In this document: in pieces, positions 29,257-39,073 of the stretch
How positions within the stretch are numbered: the first letter of the stretch is position 1
How the letters are laid out: each line of letters starts with the position of its first letter
Assembly: GCA_963710275.1 (NCBI GenBank)
Contig: CAVPZS010000005.1
Span: forward strand, 124,001-188,000
DNA: 64,000 nt
Origin: Rhodoblastus sp963710275
Lineage (GTDB): Bacteria; Pseudomonadota; Alphaproteobacteria; Rhizobiales; Beijerinckiaceae
Direction of reading: 5' to 3'
Translations under genes and position numbers: made by a program
Notes under the pieces: generated by a model
The model's input: only the letters and a program-made list of their open reading frames with translations
What the model was told of the DNA's origin: nothing
The model's database searches: none

Positions 29257-30738
29257 GTGTTCACGCGTCGCCCGCGAACAGGGACCGAAGCTTTGCGTCA
29301 TCGCCTGCTGAACTGGCTTGGATGGTCCGGCATGGACGCCATCGGCCGCCTCGCCATGCTCACCGTGAGCACGGCCATCCTGTCGCGCTGCCTCAGCCCG
29401 CATGACTTCGGCCTCGCCGCCCTGGTCCTGACCGTGGTCTCCGTGGCCAGCGTCGCCGTCGGGGCGCCTTTCGAGGAGGCGCTGGCGCAGCGCAAGGTCC
29501 TGCGCCTCGTCCATCTGCGTGCTTCGCTGACCGGCTGCTGGCTGTTCGGCCTGGCCTGGGTCGTCGCCGCCATTCCTGTGGGCCTTGCTCTCGCCTGGGC
29601 CTATCACGAGCCGCAAATCGCGCCGATGCTGCCGATCTGCATGCTGTCGATCTTCTTCTCCGGTCATTCCGACGTGCTGACCGGCCTTGTCCGCCGGCAA
29701 CGCCGCTTCACCGATCTCGCCAAGGCCACGCTGATCGGCAACGCCGTCGGCATCGGCGCGTCGGTCGCCATCGCCCTGCTGGGCGGCGGGGTCTGGGCGC
29801 TGATCGCCCAGCGCCTGCTGGTGGTGATCTTCCGCGCCCTCTCGCTGCAGTCGCGGATCGAGATTGTCATCCTGCCCAGCCGCGACGTCAGCCATTTGCG
29901 CGACCTCGCCCGCTACGGCGGCCTCGCCTTCATCGACCGGATGATGGACAACCTGACCTTTCTCGCCTTCAACTATCTCGTCGGCGGCTTCTACGGCATC
30001 AACACGCTGGGCTATGTCAACATGGCGATGCGGCTGGTGGAGCCGATCCGCGGCGCCATCGGCTCCACCGGCCACAACCTCGCTTTTTCCTTCTTTGCCC
30101 GCCTGCAGCATGACACCGATCGCCTGCGCGACCGCGCCCGGTCGGTGATCTCCAACGCCTCGCTGGCGATCGCCCCTGTTTTCGTCGGCCTCGCCGCCGT
30201 GACGCCCGTGCTGTTGCCGCTGGTGTCTGGCCCCGGCTGGGACGAAGCCATCGAAATCGGCGTTTGCCTGGCGATCGGCAGCGCCATCGCCATTCCTGCG
30301 CGGCTGATCTTCACCGCGCTCTCGGCCAAGGCGCGGCCGGAATATAGCGTGATCGGCAATATCGCCGGCTTCGCAGGCACATTGGCGGTGCTGATTTTCG
30401 CTTCCAAACTGGGCCCGCTCAGCGTCGGCCTGTCTCGCATCGCCGGCGACCTGCTGCAAGCCGTGATCGCCATCGGCGTCTCGCCGAGCCTGCTCGGCTG
30501 GTCGCGGCGCGGGCGTTTCCTGACGCTGGCGCCAGCCTGGATTCTCGCGGCGGCGATGGGCGTCTTCGTCTTCGGCCTTCACCACGCCTTGCCGAATTTC
30601 GGCCAGGTGTTGAAACTCGCGGTGTCGATCGGCCTCGGCGTCGCGATCTACGCCTTGTTCCTCGCCGTTTTCGCCCGGTCGCAATTTTCCGGCCTGACCA
30701 GCATGCTGGCCTCGCGCGCCAAGCCGGCGGAAGGCTGA
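29257..30738 (+). CDS. Wzx-type polysaccharide flippase
   Basis: Multi-spanning membrane protein of 493 residues from the PST/MOP oligosaccharide flippase family, moving lipid-linked repeat units across the inner membrane. Seen: N-terminal GRLAMLTVSTAILSRCLSP with HDFGLAALVLTVV, the typical first helices of this family, then about 12 hydrophobic segments. Starts at GTG 29257 or a slightly later TTG. It lies 77 bases after the copolymerase gene and 5 bases before the epimerase gene. Confidence 0.85.
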   Translation: MFTRRPRTGTEALRHRLLNWLGWSGMDAIGRLAMLTVSTAILSRCLSPHDFGLAALVLTVVSVASVAVGAPFEEALAQRKVLRLVHLRASLTGCWLFGLAWVVAAIPVGLALAWAYHEPQIAPMLPICMLSIFFSGHSDVLTGLVRRQRRFTDLAKATLIGNAVGIGASVAIALLGGGVWALIAQRLLVVIFRALSLQSRIEIVILPSRDVSHLRDLARYGGLAFIDRMMDNLTFLAFNYLVGGFYGINTLGYVNMAMRLVEPIRGAIGSTGHNLAFSFFARLQHDTDRLRDRARSVISNASLAIAPVFVGLAAVTPVLLPLVSGPGWDEAIEIGVCLAIGSAIAIPARLIFTALSAKARPEYSVIGNIAGFAGTLAVLIFASKLGPLSVGLSRIAGDLLQAVIAIGVSPSLLGWSRRGRFLTLAPAWILAAAMGVFVFGLHHALPNFGQVLKLAVSIGLGVAIYALFLAVFARSQFSGLTSMLASRAKPAEG

Positions 30739-30743
30739 CCCCT

Positions 30744-31754
30744 ATGGACGCCGTCGCTCCCGTTGCAGCGCCGCGTCCTCTGGTGACCGGCGCGGGCGGC
30801 TTCATCGGCGCCGCCCTGCTGCCGCCGCTGGCGAGCTGCTTCGGCGCCGTCATCGCCGGGGTGCGCCGCGCCCGCCCCGCCGCGGCGCCGGGGGTGACGC
30901 CTATCCCCTGCGATCTCGACGATTCCGCGCAACTGGCCGCGGCGCTGCGCGGCGTCGATCTCGTCATCCACGCCGCCTATGGCGACGAGGCCGCCATGCC
31001 GCGCCAGGCCGAGAATCTGCTCGCCGCGATGAGCGCGGCCGGCGCCCGCAATCTCGTCGCCTTTTCCTCCATCGCCGTCTACGGCGGCCGCGCGGGCTGG
31101 ATCGACGAGGAGGCTGCGCCCGCGCCGCCGCTCGGCGCCTATGCGCGCGGAAAGGCGCAATGTGAAAACCTGTACCGCGCCTGGAGCGAAGCGGCGCCGG
31201 ACCGCAGGGCCCTCGTCCTGCGGCCAGGCATCGTCTATGGCGCCGGCAGCCCGTTCTGGATCGAGAAAATGGCCGAGCGCATCGCCTGCGGCGGCTGGGG
31301 CGTGTTTGGCTCGCGCGGCGAGGGCCGCGCGGCGCTGATCCATGTCGACGATCTCGCTCGCCAGAATCTCGCCGCCTGCCGCCTGCTGGCCGGCCCGGGC
31401 CGCGACGCCCTGCCGGCGTTCGTGGCCCTGAACGCGGTCGGACCGGAAACGCCAGTTTGGAACGCCTATTTCCAGGCCCTTGCCCACGCGATGGAGGCGC
31501 CGCCGCTGCGCCAATGGTCTCCCGTCGAGACGGCATGGCGCCAGGCCCTGGCGGTCCCAGCGAAAATCGCGCGGCGGCTTCATCTGCCTCTGGGCCTATG
31601 CGCGGCGCTGGCGCCGACGGGCGGAGAACTGGCGCTTTTCGCGCTCGACGCCTGTTATTCCGGCGAGAAGGCCGCGCGAGTGCTCGGCTATGAACCGCGC
31701 ATCAGGGTTGCCGACGGCCTCGCCCTTTGCGGGCTCGGTCAAGCGAAACAATAG
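30744..31754 (+). CDS. NAD-dependent sugar epimerase/dehydratase (extended SDR)
   Basis: A protein of 336 residues. Seen: the Rossmann motif VTGAGGFIGAALL near residue 14, the active-site YARGK (YxxxK) near 135, and FSSIAVYG upstream of it. Acts on a nucleotide sugar, presumably supplying the exopolysaccharide; the exact substrate cannot be told. The 3' end overlaps by 16 bases the end of the convergent GH44 gene. Confidence 0.82.
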   Translation: MDAVAPVAAPRPLVTGAGGFIGAALLPPLASCFGAVIAGVRRARPAAAPGVTPIPCDLDDSAQLAAALRGVDLVIHAAYGDEAAMPRQAENLLAAMSAAGARNLVAFSSIAVYGGRAGWIDEEAAPAPPLGAYARGKAQCENLYRAWSEAAPDRRALVLRPGIVYGAGSPFWIEKMAERIACGGWGVFGSRGEGRAALIHVDDLARQNLAACRLLAGPGRDALPAFVALNAVGPETPVWNAYFQALAHAMEAPPLRQWSPVETAWRQALAVPAKIARRLHLPLGLCAALAPTGGELALFALDACYSGEKAARVLGYEPRIRVADGLALCGLGQAKQ

Positions 31755-33373
31755 CGCCGCGCCGATAGAGGCGGCGCGAACAGCCGCATCCTTCCGCCGG
31801 AAAACTCGCCGCCCTCGGCGACCGCGCCACATTGCGGGCGCAGCGCGTCGAAGCCGATGGTCTCGCGCAAGGCCGGCGCGCGGCTGGACGCGAGCGCCAG
31901 ATCGAAGGTGACGGGACTCGCGCTCTTGTTGATCGCGACAAGCTGCAGCTTGCCCTTCGCCGAGCGCGCCGCAAACAACGACAAGGGCGGCCCGCCGGCG
32001 CCGTCGAGCGGCAGCGCGGAGGCGCCGAAGGGCTCGCCCGTCGAATCCGGCAGGCGGTAAAGCCGGAAAGCTTCGCCGACCCAACCGGCAAGAGCGCCCC
32101 AATGGGTCGCGACGTCGAGGCCGGAGCGCCCGAAACGCCCCAGCGCGTCCGCCACCGCCAGGCCCGAGGCCAGCAGCCCCACGCCGCCGTAATTATATTC
32201 GCCGATCGACAGGCCCGTGCCCGGAAAATTTTCCGCGACCACCTCCCGCAGGCTCGAAAGCAGGGGCAGATGCAGGTTTCCCCGCCCCCTGCAGCCCAGC
32301 GCGTCGGCCACCCAGCTGTCCTCGCAAAAGTCTTTTTCGTCCAGCGAGCGCGGCGCGTCGAGCATCGCCGGGGCGAAGGCCGGGTTTTCGTTGCGGAACA
32401 GGACGCCGCGACGGCTGGCCGGATACCAGTGCACGTCGAGCCGATCCAGCAGCCTATGCCCAATCCGTTCCGATTCCCGGCGGAAGGCGTCGAGATAGGC
32501 GGCGAGGAAAGAGCCATGGGAACGGTAGTCGGCCCAATCCGGCGCGTTCTGGAAATTGACCATTCCGGTCGCGCCCCAGCTCGCCGGGCCGAACACGAGA
32601 GCATCAGCGTCGGCGGACTTGATCGCCGAGGCCGCGCGCAGCGATCTCTCGATCAGGCTCCTGATCGTCGTCGGGGCCCTGGCGATGCGCGGATGGTTTT
32701 CCGCCCACAGGCCCGGTTCATTGTCGAGATAATAGCCGCGCACGCCGCCCGCCGAGGCAGGGCCGTGTTTCCTGACGAGAAGCGCCAGCAGGCTGGGAAT
32801 ATTGACGCTGTTCGCCGCTTTTTCCTGGAGCGGTGACCAGTCGACCGGCAGGAAGCGTCTTGACGGCGCGGCGTCGGCCTCTTCCACAGGCCCGCTGAAA
32901 TCGGCGGCGACGAAGCCGGCCAGGGGCAAGGTGAGGAGGCTTTGCGCCCCGACCTTCCGGCTGTTGGCGAGGAAGGCCTCGATCACCGCCGCCGGCTCGC
33001 CCCAATGCTCTTTCGCGACATCGAGGGTCTGGAGCAGGAAGGCGCCATTGGCGTGCTTCCAGTCCTTGCCGGCGTTGGTGGCGTTGTTCAGCCAGTTGTA
33101 GGCGGTCATCAGATTGCCGCCGAGCCGCCTGACCGTCACGCCCGCAGCGCGATCGAAACCGGCGCTGGCGCCGCCGCCGTCCATCGACCCGATTTCATTC
33201 GAGCCGTAAATGAGGGGGCTGATCGGCGCGCCGGGCGCGAGGTCGTCGATCCGCGCCGATGCGGCTTCGGCCGCAGCCGAGCCTCCACCCAGAACGCCGA
33301 AACCGGCGCCTGCGGCGAGGCCGCCGCAGAGCCCCGCCAGGGCCGTGCGGCGGGAAAAGGGACGCCCGTTCAC
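31739..33373 (-). CDS. Glycoside hydrolase family 44 endoglucanase, Tat-exported
   Basis: A protein of 544 residues with an N-terminal twin-arginine signal (RRTALAGLCGGLAAGAGF). The GH44 core is recognisable: YGSNEIG near the start, RRLGGNLMTAYNW, acid/base Glu in YLDNEPGLW and nucleophile Glu in SIGEYNYGG. It probably cuts beta-1,4-glucan-type chains outside the cell or in the periplasm. It starts at GTG, overlapping the upstream glycosyltransferase stop, so the two are coupled. A glucanase inside an exopolysaccharide cluster suggests trimming of the polymer or of a cellulose-like chain. Confidence 0.82.
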   Translation of the reverse strand: MNGRPFSRRTALAGLCGGLAAGAGFGVLGGGSAAAEAASARIDDLAPGAPISPLIYGSNEIGSMDGGGASAGFDRAAGVTVRRLGGNLMTAYNWLNNATNAGKDWKHANGAFLLQTLDVAKEHWGEPAAVIEAFLANSRKVGAQSLLTLPLAGFVAADFSGPVEEADAAPSRRFLPVDWSPLQEKAANSVNIPSLLALLVRKHGPASAGGVRGYYLDNEPGLWAENHPRIARAPTTIRSLIERSLRAASAIKSADADALVFGPASWGATGMVNFQNAPDWADYRSHGSFLAAYLDAFRRESERIGHRLLDRLDVHWYPASRRGVLFRNENPAFAPAMLDAPRSLDEKDFCEDSWVADALGCRGRGNLHLPLLSSLREVVAENFPGTGLSIGEYNYGGVGLLASGLAVADALGRFGRSGLDVATHWGALAGWVGEAFRLYRLPDSTGEPFGASALPLDGAGGPPLSLFAARSAKGKLQLVAINKSASPVTFDLALASSRAPALRETIGFDALRPQCGAVAEGGEFSGGRMRLFAPPLSARRYCFA

Positions 33374-34302
33374 GAAACCAGACCGCGTCCGTAAAGCGCG
33401 AGCCGGAAGCGCGGCGCCCAGAAAATCTTGCCAAGGCCGCCATGCAGCCGCGCGGCCATTTTCTCGCGACGTTCTTCGCCAAGCGGCGCAAGCGCCAGCG
33501 TCGCGGCGCCGAACACCGCCGCCTGCAGCAACCCGACCGCCATCCAGCGCGCCACCGAGCCGTAATGTCCCGGCCGCGCCATGGCCTGGACGAAAACCCG
33601 GATCTGGCCGCTCAGGAACTTGCGCTTCTTCACATAGGCCCAGGTCAGGCGGCGCTCAGGCGCCCATTCCACCACGCGAGCCTGCGCGGCGAAACGAAAG
33701 CGCTTGCCGCCCATCACCAGCCTTTGCAGCAGCAGGCTGTCCTCGCCGCCGCTTTCGTTGAGGCGGGGATCGAAATTGGGCGTGGCGGCGAGGCAGGACG
33801 CGCGATCGAACATCGAGTTGTTGGTGCCGAGATAGGCGGCGAGGTCATTGATATCCGCCTGGTCGGGCCGGTCCACCCGGCGCTCGAAATAGGGAGCGAA
33901 GGGGCCGATCGCCCGCCCTCCCTCGGCCCGGGCCTCGATGGGTCCGAACACCGCGTCGGCGGCGGTCGCGCGGGCGACGCGCGCCAGCGAGGCCAGCCAG
34001 AGCGGATCGGCTTCCTCGTCATCGTCGAGAAAGGCGACCCAGCGCCCGCTCGCCGCGGCCACGCCGGCGTTGCGCGCATTGGCGACGCCGGGGCGCGGTT
34101 CGCTGAGGTAGGTCAGCGGGAAGGGCGACGCGGCGGCGGCCGCTTCGACGCCAGCGCGCGCGCTGGCGTCGGAGGAATTGTCGACGACGATCAGTTCGAT
34201 GGCGAGATCGTCAAAACCGCGCTGCGCCATCAGGCTGGCGAGCGCGCGCGCCAGGGGCGCCGGGCGGTGATAGGTCGGCGTGACGACGCTGATCTTGTCC
34301 AA
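33370..34302 (-). CDS. Glycosyltransferase family 2
   Basis: A protein of 310 residues with a GT-A fold: N-terminal SVVTPTYHRP, VVDNSSDAS, the metal-binding FLDDDEEADP (DxD) and NESGGEDSLLLQR near residue 185. A C-terminal hydrophobic stretch (VGLLQAAVFGAATLALAPL) may attach it to the membrane. Starts at TTG (34302) with GGAG six bases upstream. Adds a sugar to the lipid-linked repeat unit; donor not predictable. Divergent from the polymerase gene. Confidence 0.87.
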   Translation of the reverse strand: MDKISVVTPTYHRPAPLARALASLMAQRGFDDLAIELIVVDNSSDASARAGVEAAAAASPFPLTYLSEPRPGVANARNAGVAAASGRWVAFLDDDEEADPLWLASLARVARATAADAVFGPIEARAEGGRAIGPFAPYFERRVDRPDQADINDLAAYLGTNNSMFDRASCLAATPNFDPRLNESGGEDSLLLQRLVMGGKRFRFAAQARVVEWAPERRLTWAYVKKRKFLSGQIRVFVQAMARPGHYGSVARWMAVGLLQAAVFGAATLALAPLGEERREKMAARLHGGLGKIFWAPRFRLALYGRGLVS

Positions 34303-34404
34303 TTCAGGCTCCGGGAGCGACTTCCATGAGGATGAATTCTTAAGGCGGCAAAGTTAAATTTTTGCCGTCCGGCGCAGCTTGCCGGCTCGAAAGCGAAACG
34401 CTGA

Positions 34405-35745
34405 ATGAGTTTTGCGGAACAGGCCCTCGCCGCGCCAGCTAGGTCGCCGGCAAATTATGCGCCCGCGGCGCGCGTCGACTGGGTCGCGCGCGGGCATGGC
34501 CTGTTGCTGCTCCTGTACCTGCTCTACACCTTCATCGGCACCCGGCCGCTGGCGACGCCGACGGTGGAGGAACGCGTCGCCGGCAACATGCTCGACCGGC
34601 TCGCCGCGCCCAGCATGACCGCCCTGGCGCTTGCGCTCATCTGGGCGCGGCGCGAGGCGGCCTGGGCCTGCATCCGTGAAAACCGGATGCTGATCAGCGT
34701 CGTCGCCTTCGCCGCAGCCAGCCTGCTGTGGTCGGACTATCCCACGCTGACGCTGCGCCGCTCCGTCCTGCTGGTGTTCATGACCCTGATCACGCTGGGC
34801 ATCGCCGCCAGCATGGAAGACGTGCGCCTGTTCCACAAGCGCCTGTTCCAGGTGCTGGTCTTCGTCATTTTCGTCAATCTCGCCGTGACCGCGCTCGTGC
34901 CGTCGCTGGCGATCACCGACATCGGCGTGGCCGGCATCTACGGGGAAAAGAACCCCGCCGGCATGGTGGCGATGATCACGATCATGGTCTGCCTGACCTA
35001 CGCCTTCGGCTCTCAGACGAGGGGGGAGTGGTTGCAGGGCCTGGCCGGCGCGGCGATGACTTTCTTCTTTCTCATCATCACCCGAAGCAAGACCTCGATC
35101 GGCCTGACCGTGGTCGCGATGGGCGTCGGCTTCCTGTTCTGGCAGGCGCAAAGACAGGGCCCGCGCTTCGCGCTGCTGGCCTTTGGCGGCCTTATCGTCG
35201 CGCTCGCCGCCTTTGTCGTCCTGGCGATGGCCTGCGATTTCGACGGCATGCAGATCCTCGGCTCGCTGGTCTCCGACGTCACCTTCACCGGCCGCGACAA
35301 GCTCTGGGCCTTCGCCTGGCGCGCATCGCTGGAAAGACCCTGGCTCGGTCACGGCTACGGCGCTTTCTGGGACGTCGGCGCCGTCAACGACCCCCTGGCC
35401 AAGCTGGAGCCCGGGCAATGGCTTGGAGATGTCGACGTCGGCGTCATCAACCAGGCGCATGACGGCTTCATCGAACTCTGCCTGCATATCGGCCTGCCGA
35501 TGACCGCGCTGGCCATCGCCTCGGTTTTCGTCGCGCTGTTCATGGCGTTGCGCCGGGCGATCGTGACGCGGCGCGGTCCCGGCGTGGGCGCCGCCTATGG
35601 CATGATGGCGATGCTGCTGTTCCTCTATTTCCTGCATAATTTCACCGAGGCGACGCTGATGATGCGCGGCGCGCCTTTCTGCAACCTCGTGCTGCTGCTG
35701 AGTTTTGCCGCCGCGCGGTCTGGAAGAGCACATGCGCGCCGCTGA
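34405..35745 (+). CDS. O-antigen/exopolysaccharide polymerase or ligase (Wzy/ExoQ-like)
   Basis: Integral membrane protein of 446 residues with about ten hydrophobic segments and the Wzy_C-type loop. Typical features: FTGRDKLWAFAWRASLERPW followed by LGHGYGAFW, and NQAHDGFIELCLHIGLP. These match ExoQ/WaaL family proteins that polymerise or transfer lipid-linked oligosaccharide. With flippase and copolymerase nearby, a polymerase role is favoured. Overlaps the following glycosyltransferase by 14 bases. Confidence 0.83.
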   Translation: MSFAEQALAAPARSPANYAPAARVDWVARGHGLLLLLYLLYTFIGTRPLATPTVEERVAGNMLDRLAAPSMTALALALIWARREAAWACIRENRMLISVVAFAAASLLWSDYPTLTLRRSVLLVFMTLITLGIAASMEDVRLFHKRLFQVLVFVIFVNLAVTALVPSLAITDIGVAGIYGEKNPAGMVAMITIMVCLTYAFGSQTRGEWLQGLAGAAMTFFFLIITRSKTSIGLTVVAMGVGFLFWQAQRQGPRFALLAFGGLIVALAAFVVLAMACDFDGMQILGSLVSDVTFTGRDKLWAFAWRASLERPWLGHGYGAFWDVGAVNDPLAKLEPGQWLGDVDVGVINQAHDGFIELCLHIGLPMTALAIASVFVALFMALRRAIVTRRGPGVGAAYGMMAMLLFLYFLHNFTEATLMMRGAPFCNLVLLLSFAAARSGRAHARR

Positions 35746-36694
35746 CGGCCCCACCCTCGCCATCGTCATCTGCACCTTCAAGCGGCCGGACCTGCTGCGC
35801 CAGGCCCTGCGCAGCATTGCCGCGCAGGAGATCCCCAGCGACGCGCGCGGGCGGGTCAAGGTCTATGTCGTGGACAATAGCGACGAGGGCGACACGGAAG
35901 GCGTTGTCGCCGCGGAGGCTGCGCAAGGTCCCTTGCCGATCCAATGGCTCGCCGCCCATCCGGCCAATATTTCGGTCGCGCGCAACGCCGGCGTGCGCGC
36001 GGGGACGGAAGATTTCGTCGCCTTCATCGATGACGACCAGACGCTCGATCCCGGCTGGCTCGCCGCGGTTTTCCGCGCCCTGGCGCAGGACGAAGCCGAC
36101 GCCTGGCTCGGCCGCGTGCGCGGCCAGTTCGAGGCCCCGGACCTGACCACCCCGGCGATCCGCGTGCTGTTCTCGCGGGAGATCGAAGAGAAATCGGGTC
36201 TGGAGCTTTTCGCCTTCGGCCCGAAAAAGCTCGGCACGATGAGCCTCGCCACCAATAACGCGATCTTCCGCCGCGCCACGGCGCTGACCGACGAGCAGAT
36301 TTTCGACCCGTCCTTCGGCAAGGGCGGCGGCGAGGATTACGACCTGTTCTGCCGGCTGCAAAGGCGCGGCAAGCGCTTCTTCTGGCTGCCCGAGGCCGCC
36401 GTCGGCGAATTCGTGCCGAAGTCGCGCTGCGACCGCGCCTATATGCGCCGCCGCGCCTATGCGGGAGGCCAGGCCTATGCCGCCGCGATCGCGCGCGGCG
36501 GCGCCCATCCGGGGCTGGCGCGCTGGATCATCCGCTTCAAGGCGCTCGTGCAGGCCGGGCTGCTGGCCGCCCACGCGCCGGCCTGCCTGTTGCAGGACGA
36601 AGCGCGGCGCGCCGACTATGGCTTCCGCTGGGCGGGCGTGCTGGGAAAGCTGTCCTTCGGCGAGATCTACCCGCTCTATCAGGCGAAGAACTGA
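35732..36694 (+). CDS. Glycosyltransferase family 2
   Basis: A protein of about 320 residues of the GT-A fold, similar in layout to the GT2 at 33.4 kb: IVICTFKRPDLL near the N-terminus, VVDNSDEGD, FIDDDQTLDPGW and FGKGGGEDYDLFCRLQ. ATG at 35732 preceded by GGAAGAG, overlapping the polymerase gene by 14 bases. Likely builds the same repeat unit. Confidence 0.87.
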   Translation: MRAADGPTLAIVICTFKRPDLLRQALRSIAAQEIPSDARGRVKVYVVDNSDEGDTEGVVAAEAAQGPLPIQWLAAHPANISVARNAGVRAGTEDFVAFIDDDQTLDPGWLAAVFRALAQDEADAWLGRVRGQFEAPDLTTPAIRVLFSREIEEKSGLELFAFGPKKLGTMSLATNNAIFRRATALTDEQIFDPSFGKGGGEDYDLFCRLQRRGKRFFWLPEAAVGEFVPKSRCDRAYMRRRAYAGGQAYAAAIARGGAHPGLARWIIRFKALVQAGLLAAHAPACLLQDEARRADYGFRWAGVLGKLSFGEIYPLYQAKN

Positions 36695-36806
36695 GGTCGC
36701 CTCAAAGAAGACGCCCGCGCCAAACGCTGCTTCGCAGGCCAGCGGCGTCGCAGTCGACATGGCCGGGGCGGCTTTCCTCAACCGGCCATGACGCGGACGC
36801 GGCCGA

Positions 36807-38892
36807 TCACGCCGACGCGCGGCTGGCCGACGCCAAGGTTTCGCGGCCGACAATCTCCGCATAATCCTCGATCGGCGCCGGCCGTCCGATCAGATAGCCC
36901 TGCGCCTCGCCGCAGCCGGCCGATCTCAGGAAAGCCAGCTGCGCCTCGGTCTCGACGCCCTCGGCGATCAGCGGCACGCCAAGTCCGTGTCCGAGGCCGA
37001 TGATCGCCCGGATGATCGGCTTCGAATTGGGATTGCAATGCAGGCTCGAGACGAAAGAGCGGTCGATCTTGATCTTGTCGAACGGGAAGGACTGCAGATA
37101 GGACAGCGACGAATAGCCGGTTCCGAAATCGTCCATCGCCACTTTCACGCCCAGGTTTTTCAGCTGGCGCAAAATCTCGGTGACACGCGCGAGAAATCGT
37201 CGACCAGCACGCCTCGGTAATTTCGATTTCGAGCCGCTGCGCCGCCAGGCCCGTCTCCAGCAGCAGGGCGTGGACGAACCGCGGCAGGTCGTCCCGGCGG
37301 AATTGCACGGGAGAGAGATTGACCGCGACGCTTAACGGCCGCGGCCAGGCCGCCGCTACCCGGCAGGCTTCGCGCAGCGCCCACGCGCCGATTTCTTCAA
37401 TGAGGCCGCTTTCTTCCGCGATCGGAATGAAGACGTCCGGCGGGATCGGGCCGCGGCGCGGATGGCGCCAGCGGAGCAGCGCCTCGAAGCCGAAGATGTC
37501 CCCGTCTTCGCCTGCCTGCGGCTGATAGACGAGATGAAGCTCGTCGCGCTCGATCGCATGGCGGAGATCCTGGAACAGGGCTTGGCGCTCGCGCAGGCGG
37601 CTGTCAAGTTCGGCGTCGAAGAAGCAGGTCTTGCCGCCTCCCTCGGCCTTGGCGCGATAGAGCGCCGCGTCGGCGTTGGCGAGCAGCGCGGCCATGTCGC
37701 CATGGTCAGGCCAGCAGGCGGCGCCGGCGCTGAGGCCGACCGCCGCTTCCCTGCCATCGATGTCGCAAGGCGCCGCGAGGGCTTCGCGCAGCCTTGCCGC
37801 CAATTCCTGCGCGCGTTGTTTCGGCGCGTCGCCGCCGACGATCACCGCGAACTTGTCGCCGCCCATCCGGGCGATCGGCGCGCCGTCCACGGCGGCCATA
37901 AACAGGCGCGACACCCTGCGCAGGAGTTCATCGCCGATCGCATGGCCGAAGACGTCGTTGACTTGCTTGAACCGGTCGAGGTCAAGGCAAAGGACCGCGA
38001 CCGTGGCGCCCCTCTGGCCGGCCTCCGCGAGGGCTTCCGCAAGACGCCCGGCGAAGGCCGCGCGATTGGGCAGCCCGGTCAGGGCGTCGTGATGGGCGAG
38101 ATAGTCGATCCGCTCCTCGCTTTTCCTGCGCTCGGCGCCAATCTCGGAATCGAATGTTTCCTGCAATCGCGCCAGATTGCGGCTCGCCAGGCCGCCGGTC
38201 AGGCCGAGCGCGAGGATGCAGGCCGTCGCCCCGGCGACGGCGATGGCGACCGCGTCGGAAGAATAGGCGGCGCCGCCGATTTCCCTGACAGGATCGGGGA
38301 CGAAGCTTGCGGCCGCCATGCCGGTGAAATGCAACCCGATGATCGCAAGCGCGAGCAAGATCGCCGCTGCGATCAGCCGCCCTCGCGTCTCCCGCCGCCG
38401 CACGACCCGGACCGAGGCCGTCGCCAGAACCACGGCCCAGGCCAGGGATGCGACGACCGGCATCGCCGACCATTCGACGCGGCCGGGGAGAAGAAGCGCG
38501 GACATGCCGATATAGTGCATCAGGCCGACGCCGCCGCCGATGACTGCGCCGGCAGCGGGCGCCCGCCAGCGCGCGCCGCCCGCCGCCATGCCAAAGCCGA
38601 GCGACATCGCGACCAGCGAGGCGAGCAAGGAGACGGCGGTCAAGGGCGCGTCGAAATTGACGGGAAAACCCGGTCGATAGGCCAGGATGGCGATGAAGTG
38701 GGTCGCCCAGACGCCGCAGCCTCCCGCCATGCCCGCGGTCATCTGCCAGAACAGGCGTTTTGACTCCGTCGCGCGCGAGGCGAGGCGTAAGAGATCGAAC
38801 GCCACCAGGCAAGCGACAAGACAGATCGCGGCCGCCAGCAGAACGAAGCGATAATCATGTTCGGCGGCGAGGCAGGTCAGCGCGCTGAACAT
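36807..38892 (-). CDS. MHYT-GGDEF-EAL protein, likely c-di-GMP phosphodiesterase (frame breaks)
   Basis: Membrane c-di-GMP protein of about 690 residues. N-terminal MHYT sensor (THFIA, MHYIGM and LHFTGM motifs in a seven-helix region), then a GGDEF domain whose motif is GGDKF, and an EAL domain with FEALLRW, EITE, DDFGTGYSSLSYL, KIDRSFV and AEGVET. The Lys in GGDKF suggests no cyclase activity, so it probably degrades c-di-GMP. A one-base deletion and a two-base insertion near 37215 and 37187 shift the frames (EITEGVLVDDFSRVTEILRQ on correction). ATG at 38892 (MFSALTCLAAEHDYR) preferred. Adjacent to the exopolysaccharide genes it may control. Confidence 0.85.
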
Positions 38893-39073
38893 CGAAGACC
38901 TGAGGAAAATATCACTGGATGGGCCGACCTTGCGGAGAGATGGCGAGGCCGCATTGACGCAACCCAAGGTTGCACCTTTTCCGATTTCCGTTAAAAAACG
39001 TTTTAAACCAATTAGATACTGAACAATCGCAGGTTAAGTCCGCGAGTAACGCGCTACGTTTGACGCCGCGGGG

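Noticed and set aside
38990..39020. TTAA-rich stretch as a CtrA box
   Set aside because: Half-sites are eight bases apart (TTAA-N8-TTAA), not the required seven.
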